Positions 39,087 to 45,859 of a DNA stretch of 64,000 nt are shown here, one piece after another. Where the stretch lies: NCBI RefSeq assembly GCF_014334055.1, contig NZ_CP060490.1, forward strand, positions 310,001 to 374,000, written 5' to 3'. Under the pieces are notes generated by a model, which searched no databases, had not been told where the DNA came from, and worked only from the letters and a program-made list of their open reading frames with translations. The stretch's first letter is position 1, and each line of letters opens with the position of its first letter. Position numbers and translations under genes: made by a program. The DNA is from Oscillibacter hominis (GTDB lineage: Bacteria > Bacillota > Clostridia > Oscillospirales > Oscillospiraceae).

Positions 39087-39108
39087 TTCCATGCAGGGAG
39101 ATCAAGGG

Positions 39109-39138
39109 AAAGCGGCGTCTTGGGACGCCGCTTTTTTT
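39109..39138 (+). terminator. Strong intrinsic terminator before spoVAF
   Basis: AAAGCGGCGTC, TTGG loop, GACGCCGCTTT and a seven-T run. Confidence 0.95.
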
Positions 39139-39167
39139 GCATAATTCCTGTGAGAGTTTCCATACTA
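39139..39167 (+). promoter_or_regulatory. Sigma-G-like (forespore) promoter of spoVAF
   Basis: GCATA (39139-39143), 17-bp spacer, CATACTA (39161-39167), 22 bp before the spoVAF start. These boxes fit the forespore sigma-G consensus (GnATR, about 18 bp, CAtnnTA), not the housekeeping one. Confidence 0.75.
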
Positions 39168-39188
39168 AACCTGAATGGGAGGGATCGG

Positions 39189-40607
39189 ATGGAACAGCTT
39201 TCACAGGATTTTGCCGCCAACCAGAAAATTTTTGATCAGCTTCTTGGTGTGGGGCGCAACTACGATATGGTTTCAAGAGACTTCATCATCGGCGGCCGCC
39301 GGGTTCGGGTCTGGGTGCTGGACGGCTACGGCGAGGACGCGGTGCTGGAGCGGATGGGTGCCTTCTGGCTTAATATTGCGCCGGAACGGGTTCAGAACAT
39401 CAAGGAGATGCAGGAATTTGCAGACGGGTTCGTCACGTTCTGCGAGGTCAACGTCAGCTTCTCCTACGACGACATCGTCACGTCGGTGCTGTTGGGCAAG
39501 ACGCTGCTTATCATGGAAGGGGTCAGCGGCGCGGCGCTGATCGACGCAAAAAAATATCCGGCCCGCAGCGTGGAGGAGCCGGCGGACGGCAAGGTGCTCC
39601 GGGGCTCACACGACGGCTTTGTGGAGACGCTGCTGCACAACACGGCACTGATCCGCCGCCGCATCCGGGACCCGCGGCTGACCATGGAAAATCACAAGGT
39701 GGGCGGCCGCTCCAAGACGGATATAGTCCTCTGCTACCTGGAGGACCGGGTGGACAAAAAACTGTTGGACCAGATCCGGAAGAAAGTGACCAACTTGGAT
39801 GTCAACTCCATCTCCATGGGCCAGGAGAGCGTGGCGGAGTCCATGATGGCGCCACAGTGGTACAATCCCTTCCCCAAAGTGCGCTATACGGAGCGGCCTG
39901 ATGCCGCAGCCGCCAGCGTAATGGAGGGAGAGATCCTTCTGCTGGTGGACAACTCACCGTCGGTGATGATCCTGCCCACCACGTTTTTCGACTTTATCCA
40001 GGAGGCCAATGATTTTTATTTCCCGCCCCTGATCGGCTCCTATCTGCGGCTGGTGCGGTTCATGGTGTTTTTGCTGTCCCTGATCATTACGCCGGTATGG
40101 TATCTGCTGGCCAGCCATCCTGAGAACCTTCCTGAGTACCTTGCCTTTTTGAAGGTGGAGGAGCCCGGCGGCGTATCGCTGCTGCTGCAGCTGTTCATCG
40201 TGGAGTTTTTGGTGGACATTTTGAAGCTGGCCTCCCTCAATACCCCAAGTTCCCTGGCCAACTCTTTTTCCATGTTGGGCGCCCTGATCTTAGGCGACTT
40301 TGCGGTCCAGGCCCGCTGGCTGGTGCCGGAGGTGCTGGTCTATATGGCCTTTGTATCCATCGCCACGTTTGCCCAGCCCAGCTTTGAATTGGGTTATGCC
40401 TTTAAGCTGGTGCGGCTTGTGCTCTTGGTTTTGATCGCCCTTTTTGAATGGTGGGGGTTTGGCTTCGGGCTTTTAGGTGCGCTGGTGCTGGTGGCCACCA
40501 CCAAGCCCCTGGTGGGGCCGGGGTATCTCTATCCCCTGATCCCCTTCAACTGGGAGGCCCTGCGTGGGCTGCTGATCCGACGGCCAATCAGCCGAAAAAA
40601 CACGTAG
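39189..40607 (+). CDS. spoVAF: Stage V sporulation protein AF (GerA-family membrane protein)
   Basis: 472 residues. The N-terminal soluble part is GerA/SpoVAF type (GRNYDMVSRDFIIGGRRVRVW, NVSFSYDDIVTSVLLGKTLLIMEG, DPRLTMENHKVGGRSKTDIVLCYL). About five hydrophobic segments follow from residue 285, with RLVRFMVFLLSLIITPVWYLL and ASLNTPSSLANSFSMLGALILGDFAVQARWLVPE. SpoVAF acts in the spore inner membrane in ion/Ca-DPA release during germination. GGAGGG precedes ATG 39189. No other spoVA gene is near; it is a single-gene unit with a forespore-type promoter. Confidence 0.9.
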   Translation: MEQLSQDFAANQKIFDQLLGVGRNYDMVSRDFIIGGRRVRVWVLDGYGEDAVLERMGAFWLNIAPERVQNIKEMQEFADGFVTFCEVNVSFSYDDIVTSVLLGKTLLIMEGVSGAALIDAKKYPARSVEEPADGKVLRGSHDGFVETLLHNTALIRRRIRDPRLTMENHKVGGRSKTDIVLCYLEDRVDKKLLDQIRKKVTNLDVNSISMGQESVAESMMAPQWYNPFPKVRYTERPDAAAASVMEGEILLLVDNSPSVMILPTTFFDFIQEANDFYFPPLIGSYLRLVRFMVFLLSLIITPVWYLLASHPENLPEYLAFLKVEEPGGVSLLLQLFIVEFLVDILKLASLNTPSSLANSFSMLGALILGDFAVQARWLVPEVLVYMAFVSIATFAQPSFELGYAFKLVRLVLLVLIALFEWWGFGFGLLGALVLVATTKPLVGPGYLYPLIPFNWEALRGLLIRRPISRKNT

Positions 40608-40633
40608 CCAAAAAATGAATTCTTTGATTCCTT

Positions 40634-40670
40634 GCGGCGGCACGGCGGGAGCGCTGTGCCGCCGCTTTTT
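40634..40670 (+). terminator. Intrinsic terminator after spoVAF
   Basis: GCGGCGGCAC pairs with GTGCCGCCGC, followed by five T. Confidence 0.9.
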
Positions 40671-40714
40671 CCGCCGCCCGGATAGGGTCGCATACAAAAA
40701 AGTTTCAAAAACAC

Positions 40715-40745
40715 TTGACCCTCACGGGGCGTGATGGTCTAAAAT
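40715..40745 (+). promoter_or_regulatory. MerR-type promoter-operator
   Basis: TTGACC (40715-40720) and TAAAAT (40740-40745) are separated by an unusually long 19-bp spacer. A 23-bp dyad (GACCCTCACG-GGG-CGTGATGGTC, 40717-40739, one mismatch) fills that spacer, the classic layout for a MerR regulator twisting its own promoter. Confidence 0.88.
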
Positions 40746-40767
40746 CGATGGAAAGGAGGCGGGAATA

Positions 40768-41613
40768 ATGATGACAGTCAAAGAACTGGCAGGGCGAACG
40801 GGGATCAGTGTGCGGACGCTTCACTACTATGATGAGATTGGGCTGCTTTCGCCCACGGTGAAAAGTGGGGCGGGGTACCGCCTCTACGACGAGAAAGACC
40901 TGGAGACCTTGCAGCAGATTTTGTTCTTCCGGGAGTTCGACGTCCCTTTGAAGGAGATCCAATCCATTTTAAGAGCACCGGAACTGGAACGGAACCAAAT
41001 CCTGCGCATGCAGCGGAAACTGCTGGCGGCAAAGAAGGAACGGCTGGAGCGGCTGATCTCCAGCCTTGACACGATTTTAGAGGGAGAGAATCCTATGGAC
41101 TTCACAATTTTCAGCAAAGCGGAACTCTCAGAGCTGTTCCAAACCATGTTCGGCCGGATGCCCGAACCCATCAGGCAAAACTCCATCCGTGAGTTCGGCG
41201 GCGTGGAGCAGTGGAAGGATCGCTACATAGCGGCCCTGTCCTCAGAGGCTATGCAGCAGCAGTATGCAAAGGTGGTGGAATGGTACGGGGGAAAAGAGGA
41301 GTACCTTTCCGCTGTAAAAAACCCCATCAGCAAAGAGGAGGCGGAGCGCTGCAAGGATCAATTGGAGGAACTCCAGCAAAAGCTGATCCAGGAGCGGCGC
41401 CGCGGTCCTGGCTCCCCGGAGGTGCGCAGGCTCATTGGCGCATACGCCCTTATTATGAAGACGGTCGCCCAGACAAGGGAGGAGGAAGGGCCCATGCTGG
41501 CCCAGGCCCGCTTCTATCGGGACCAGCGGACCAGGCAGGCTGTGGATGGACGGTACGGAGATGGGGCGGCGGAGTTTTTTGCCCAGGCCATTGAGGCATT
41601 TTATCGCCGGTGA
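40768..41613 (+). CDS. MerR-family regulator with TipAS-like ligand domain
   Basis: 281 residues. The N-terminal MerR helix-turn-helix (VKELAGRTGISVRTLHYYDEIGLLSPTVKSGAGYRLYDEKDL) is followed by a long dimerisation helix (about 75-110). The C-terminal domain (about 120-280) fits the TipAS antibiotic-recognition fold (FGRMPEPIRQNSIREFGG, ARFYRDQRTRQAVDGRYGDGAAEFFAQAIEAFY). Such proteins sense drugs by trapping them and activate transcription. AAAGGAGG is 8 nt before ATG 40768. It controls at least itself; no exporter lies directly downstream. Confidence 0.92.
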   Translation: MMTVKELAGRTGISVRTLHYYDEIGLLSPTVKSGAGYRLYDEKDLETLQQILFFREFDVPLKEIQSILRAPELERNQILRMQRKLLAAKKERLERLISSLDTILEGENPMDFTIFSKAELSELFQTMFGRMPEPIRQNSIREFGGVEQWKDRYIAALSSEAMQQQYAKVVEWYGGKEEYLSAVKNPISKEEAERCKDQLEELQQKLIQERRRGPGSPEVRRLIGAYALIMKTVAQTREEEGPMLAQARFYRDQRTRQAVDGRYGDGAAEFFAQAIEAFYRR

Positions 41614-42171
41614 AAATCGTGCAAAGCAAGAGAATATAAAGGCACTGTTGGCCGCCGCGAAAGAATCGTGTGACCGGTGGGCTGCTGGGGCGGAGTATGT
41701 TATCTCTTCTTTTCCTTTGGGAGAGTCAGCTCGTGGCTGAATTGAATGAGCCCCGCACTTCCTCCTCAGGCACTGTCCAACAGGATGCTGACCCAGCGAT
41801 CCTTGTTCATATGGTAAGCCGGGGGAAACCCTGGGCGCTGGCGCAAAAAGCAAATTAAGGCCGGGGCGCACTTCACATTTAAGATTTCGGCGAAGCCCTA
41901 ACAGCCCCAGCTTTCCCTTCGGACGTCCATCATAACCGCGTACCACTTTTGCCCTGTGCCGCAAAACCGCGAAACTGGGGTGGCTGGCCCATAGGTACTC
42001 GGGCTCTGTGCCAAATTCTTGCCGCCTGTATGTACCTTCTGACACAAATAAACCATAAGCCGCTGCCCTTTTTACCGCCCAGCATGAAGATCTCCAAGGA
42101 ATTTGGTGTCCGCTTGTCAGCAAGGGCCCTTTATGGTATGCTGACACCAACTGATTGCAAGGAGGGACGGC
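41614..42171. other. 558-bp stretch without a recognisable gene
   Basis: No frame has a ribosome site or family resemblance. On the minus strand a frame stays open across it and into the MerR gene (42150 down to 41242), with Arg/Gly/Pro-rich text. Only the last 60 bp are clear: the inverted-repeat promoter of the HAD gene. It may be a gene remnant or a repeated non-coding element. Confidence 0.6.
42114..42146 (+). promoter_or_regulatory. Promoter with inverted repeat, copy 2
   Basis: TTGTCA (42114-42119), 17-bp spacer, extended -10 TGGTATGCT (TATGCT 42137-42142). TGTCAGCA (42115-42122) and TGCTGACA (42139-42146) are perfect 8-bp inverted arms that overlap both boxes. AAGGGCCCTT, itself a palindrome, lies between. 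It shares 16 bp with 36787-36802. Confidence 0.65.
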
Positions 42172-42972
42172 ATGGACCTATCCCAAAAGAAGCTGTTCCT
42201 GTTGGATATGGACGGCACGCTGTACCTGGATGAGCACCTCTTTGACGGTGCGCGGGAGTTTTTGGACTGCGTCCGGTCCCTGGGGGGAAAGTATCTTTTT
42301 TTGACCAACAACTCCTCCCGGGGGGTGGAGGCGTATGTGGAGAAGATGGCGCGGCTGGGCGTGGATGCGTCGCCGTCGGATTTTCTCACCTCGGTGGACG
42401 CCTCCATTGCATACCTGCACCGCCAGGGAAAGGAGCAAAGCCTGCTTTACGTCTTTGGGACGGAGTCGCTCCGGTCTCAGCTGCGTCAGGCGGGCTTCCA
42501 GGTGAGCGGAGTGCGCAGCGATGAGGTGGATACGCTGCTGTGCGGCTTTGACACAGAGCTCACCTTCCAAAAGTTAGAGGACGCCTGCATTTTGCTGAAC
42601 CGGGGAGTGGACTATATCGCCACCAACCCGGACTGGGTCTGCCCCACCTGGTACGGCTCTGTACCTGACTGCGGCAGCGTTTGTGAGATGCTCCGCCGGG
42701 CCACCGGCCGCAGCCCAAAGGTCATCGGCAAGCCGCAGCCGGAGATGGCCCTGCTGGCCATGGAGCGGACTGGGTACGCGCCGGAGGAGACCCTGCTCAT
42801 CGGCGATCGGATTTACACCGACATTGCCTGCGCGTTAAACGCCGGCGTGGACGCGGCACTGGTGCTCTCCGGGGAGTCCACATTGGAGACCGTGGCCCGG
42901 TCGGAGCTCCGGCCCACGGCCGTCTACCGGGACATCCGGGAGATTTGGGAGAGGCTGAGGGATATCAGCTGA
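42172..42972 (+). CDS. HAD-family phosphatase (HAD-IIA, NagD-like)
   Basis: 266 residues. The catalytic DxD motif is in FLLDMDGTLYLD (motif I); LTNNSS is motif II; Lys in VIGKPQPEM motif III; and LLIGDRIYTDIACALNAG motif IV. The HAD-IIA cap domain lies between motifs II and III (about 70-190) with the ATNPDWVCPT signature. Members dephosphorylate small sugar or nucleotide phosphates. AAGGAGGG precedes the ATG. Confidence 0.93.
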   Translation: MDLSQKKLFLLDMDGTLYLDEHLFDGAREFLDCVRSLGGKYLFLTNNSSRGVEAYVEKMARLGVDASPSDFLTSVDASIAYLHRQGKEQSLLYVFGTESLRSQLRQAGFQVSGVRSDEVDTLLCGFDTELTFQKLEDACILLNRGVDYIATNPDWVCPTWYGSVPDCGSVCEMLRRATGRSPKVIGKPQPEMALLAMERTGYAPEETLLIGDRIYTDIACALNAGVDAALVLSGESTLETVARSELRPTAVYRDIREIWERLRDIS

Positions 42973-43035
42973 GCGCTTGCTCCCGGGCCGAGGCAAAGCT
43001 GGGGTTAGAGGCATTTGACGCGGACTGAATCAATG

Positions 43036-43073
43036 AAAAGAGAGAGCACGCCCTTTGAGCGGCTCTCTCTTTT
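43036..43073 (+). terminator. Intrinsic terminator after the HAD gene
   Basis: AAAAGAGAGAGC pairs with GCTCTCTCTTTT over a 14-nt loop. Confidence 0.88.
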
Positions 43074-43098
43074 CCTATTTGGAAGAAACAATCAAGAT

Positions 43099-43127
43099 TT
43101 GCATTACTGGAAGAATTGGGGTACAAT
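43099..43127 (+). promoter_or_regulatory. Promoter of the lipid-related operon
   Basis: TTGCAT (43099-43104), 17-bp spacer, TACAAT (43122-43127), 51 bp before the glycerophosphodiesterase gene. No terminator is seen until 49432. Confidence 0.7.
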
Positions 43128-43177
43128 ACACTCTGTATTGAATTCCGGCCTGTTTGGCCGTGGAAGAGGAGGCGCCT

Positions 43178-44023
43178 GTGAAAGAGCTGTTCTGGGTCGT
43201 GGCCGCTGCGGTGGCGGTTTTGCTGCTTTTGGAGTTTTTGCTCCAGGGAAGACGGGGACACCCCCAGTGGAAGCTCCTGCGGAAATTCCGCTACGCCCAC
43301 CGGGGATATCATCAAAAGCCCGAGATCCCCGAAAACTCCCTGGCGGCCTTCCGGCGGGCGGTGGAGCATGGCTTTGGCGCTGAGTTGGACGTACATCTGA
43401 CCCGCGACAAGTGCCTGGCGGTGATCCACGACTCCTCCCTGAAGCGGACCTGCGGCGTGGAGGCGGATGTGGAAGACCTGACGGCGGAGCAGCTCAAAGG
43501 CTACCGGTTGGAGGGTACGGAGGAGCGGATCCCCCTGCTGGAGGAGGTACTGCCCCTCTTTGAGGGGAAGACGCCCTTGATCGTGGAGCTCAAGAGCGCC
43601 CGGGACAACTGGAACGAACTGACGCGGCTGACCTGCGAGACGCTGGACCGGTTCCACGTGGCCTACTGCGTTGAGAGCTTTGACCCCAGGTGCCTTTTGT
43701 GGCTGAAGGAGAACCGGCCCCTGGTGGTTCGGGGCCAGCTGGCCCAGGATTTCATGAAATCCCCATCGGGCTTAAGCGGGACGCGCCGCATTGCACTGAG
43801 CTACCTTCTGTACAATTTCCGGACGCGCCCTGATTTTGTGTCCTACCGGTTTGAGGACCGCAACAGTTGGGCGGTCCGGCTGTGCTGCCGCAGCCGGGGC
43901 GTGCAGGAGGTCAACTGGACCATCCGGTCCCCGCAGGATCAGCGAAAGGCGGAACGGGAGGGGCACCTAATTATTTTTGAATCATATGACGCCTCGGCGG
44001 ACGGGAGAGGAGCACGCAGTTGA
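43178..44023 (+). CDS. Membrane-anchored glycerophosphodiester phosphodiesterase
   Basis: 281 residues. One N-terminal membrane helix (about 3-22), then the GDPD TIM barrel: catalytic His in YAHRGYH, ENSLAAF, the metal pair in AELDVHLTRD, and the second His in VIHDSSLKRTCG. It hydrolyses glycerophosphodiesters from lipid turnover to glycerol-3-phosphate. GTG 43178 is chosen as AGGAGG lies 5 nt upstream; TTG 43154 is in frame but unsupported. The TGA stop overlaps the next gene's TTG. Confidence 0.92.
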   Translation: MKELFWVVAAAVAVLLLLEFLLQGRRGHPQWKLLRKFRYAHRGYHQKPEIPENSLAAFRRAVEHGFGAELDVHLTRDKCLAVIHDSSLKRTCGVEADVEDLTAEQLKGYRLEGTEERIPLLEEVLPLFEGKTPLIVELKSARDNWNELTRLTCETLDRFHVAYCVESFDPRCLLWLKENRPLVVRGQLAQDFMKSPSGLSGTRRIALSYLLYNFRTRPDFVSYRFEDRNSWAVRLCCRSRGVQEVNWTIRSPQDQRKAEREGHLIIFESYDASADGRGARS

Positions 44024-44898
44024 AGAAGAGATGGCAACAGTTCAAAGCGGCGGTCAAGATGGAGCTGCGGGAGCACAAAAGCTCCTTCATCGCCTATAAG
44101 GTTCTTCACGTGCTTGTGGTGGCAACGCTGATCCGCCAGTGCGTTCTTGGGCATTTTGAAAGCGTCTTCTTCTGCGTGCTGACGCTGCTGCTGCTCTATG
44201 TGCCCAGCATCGTGCAGGTGGGCCTGCGCATCGAGCTGCCCACCACGCTGGAGATCATCATCCTCTGTTTTATTTTTGCGGCGGAGATTTTAGGCGAGAT
44301 CAGCTCCTTCTATGTCCGGGTTCCCGGCTGGGACACCATGCTCCACACGGTAAACGGCTTCTTGGCGGCCGCCATCGGATTTTCCCTGGTGGTGCTGCTC
44401 AACAGCGACGAGCGACTGACCTTCGACTTGTCTCCCGCGTTTATGGCAGTGGTGGCCTTTTGCTTTTCCATGACCATCGGTGTTTTGTGGGAGTTTTTTG
44501 AGTGCGGCATGGATCTGGTGTTCCACACGGACATGCAGAAGGACACCATCCTCCACGCCATCTACACCGTGGCCCTGGACCCCACCCGGACCAATACGGT
44601 GGTGGGCGTCACCGGGATCACAGACACGGCGGTCAACGGGGAGTCCCTGGGACTGGGCGGTTATCTGGACATCGGCCTTCTGGATACCATGAAGGATTTG
44701 TTCGTCAATTTTATCGGCGCGGTGGTCTTTTCCATCATCGGATATTTCTATGTGAAGAGCCGGGGAAAAGGCAAGGTGGCCAGCAAGTTCATCCCCAGCC
44801 GCAAGGAAGAGGGGCGGGATTACCTGAAGGCGGAGCAGGAAAAGGCGCTGCCGCCGGAGGCGGAAGGCCGGGAGGGCCGTCCGGACGAGGGCGCATAG
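44020..44898 (+). CDS. Polytopic membrane protein of unknown function (YjdF/DUF2238-like pattern)
   Basis: 292 residues with about six hydrophobic segments between residues 25 and 245. Conserved-looking polar residues sit in membrane positions: WDTMLHTVNGF and FSMTIGVLWEFFECGMD. That W/D/H and WEFFE pattern recalls YjdF/DUF2238 proteins, but I am not sure. The C-terminal 45 residues are charged and soluble. It starts at TTG 44020 inside the preceding stop, so it is translationally coupled to the GDPD gene, suggesting a lipid-related job. Confidence 0.7.
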   Translation: MKKRWQQFKAAVKMELREHKSSFIAYKVLHVLVVATLIRQCVLGHFESVFFCVLTLLLLYVPSIVQVGLRIELPTTLEIIILCFIFAAEILGEISSFYVRVPGWDTMLHTVNGFLAAAIGFSLVVLLNSDERLTFDLSPAFMAVVAFCFSMTIGVLWEFFECGMDLVFHTDMQKDTILHAIYTVALDPTRTNTVVGVTGITDTAVNGESLGLGGYLDIGLLDTMKDLFVNFIGAVVFSIIGYFYVKSRGKGKVASKFIPSRKEEGRDYLKAEQEKALPPEAEGREGRPDEGA

Positions 44899-44980
44899 CG
44901 CTGGAAATCCGATTCGCCGGCGGGGCGTGTAAAGCAACCGCAAATAATAGATTGAATTGCGCGGGAAAAGAGGAGAGGCA

Positions 44981-45859
44981 GTGGAGAAGAAAAAAGTGCG
45001 CTGGGGCGATCGACGGGACGGCGTCTGGCTGCGGGACATTGACCCGCTCCATGTGTTCACCCCCTATCTGATGCCCAACCGGGCAGACAACGAGGCGTTT
45101 ATCGAGGAGCTCATCGACCTGACGGAGGTCAACACATTCTTGGAGCAAAAGAACCGGGAGGACCCGGAATTCAAATATACCTTTTTCCATGTGATCCTGG
45201 CGGCGCTGGTGAAGACGATCACCCTGCGGCCCAGGATGAACCGGTTCATCTCCGGCAACCGTATGTATCAGCGCAACGAGCTGACGGCCGCCTTTGTGAT
45301 GAAAAAGCAGTTTTCCGACACGGCGAAGGAGTCGCTGCTGTTCATCAAATTCGAAGAGGACGACACCGTTACCGATGTACATAACCGGATCAAGAAGGAG
45401 GTTTTGGCCTATCGGAACGAGGAGTCGGTGGACAACTCCACCGCCGGTATGGATTTTTTGGGCAAGCTGCCCCGGCCGCTGCTGCGCTTCGTGATCCGGA
45501 TGCTCTACTGGTTGGAGTACCACGGCAGGGCGCCGTTGAGCCTGGTGAAGACGGACCCGGACTACGCCACCATTTTCATTTCCAACCTGGGCTCCATCAA
45601 GCTCAACGCCGCCTACCACCATCTGAACAACTGGGGAACCAACTCCGTGTTCGTCACCATCGGCGAAAAGCATCTGTACCCCTATTACGACGCCGACGGG
45701 CACGTGGAGATGCGGGACGCGCTGAACGTGGGCATTACGCTGGATGAGCGCATTGCCGACGGGTATTATTATTCCAAAACCATCAAACTGTTCAAACACC
45801 TGCTTCAGCACCCGGAGCTTCTGGAGCGGCCTGCAAAGGAGGAAGTAGAGTATGAGTGA
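44981..45859 (+). CDS. Stand-alone E2/CAT-type acyltransferase domain protein with altered active site
   Basis: 292 residues resembling the catalytic domain of 2-oxoacid dehydrogenase E2 and chloramphenicol acetyltransferase: FTFFHVILAALVKT-like helix (about 65-80), PRMNRFI, ATIFISNLGSI, and a late LDERIADGYYYSKTIKLF. The canonical motif here is HxxxDG (DHRxxDG); residue 256 is Glu instead of His, while DG is kept. No lipoyl domain. It starts at GTG 44981 after AGAGGAGAGG. It overlaps the AMP-ligase gene by 8 nt, so the two products probably act together. Confidence 0.82.
   Translation: MEKKKVRWGDRRDGVWLRDIDPLHVFTPYLMPNRADNEAFIEELIDLTEVNTFLEQKNREDPEFKYTFFHVILAALVKTITLRPRMNRFISGNRMYQRNELTAAFVMKKQFSDTAKESLLFIKFEEDDTVTDVHNRIKKEVLAYRNEESVDNSTAGMDFLGKLPRPLLRFVIRMLYWLEYHGRAPLSLVKTDPDYATIFISNLGSIKLNAAYHHLNNWGTNSVFVTIGEKHLYPYYDADGHVEMRDALNVGITLDERIADGYYYSKTIKLFKHLLQHPELLERPAKEEVEYE

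Noticed and set aside
41242..42150. 302-residue minus-strand frame across the MerR gene and the gene-free stretch
   Set aside because: Half of it is antisense to a clear MerR gene, and the other half has no family features or start signal.
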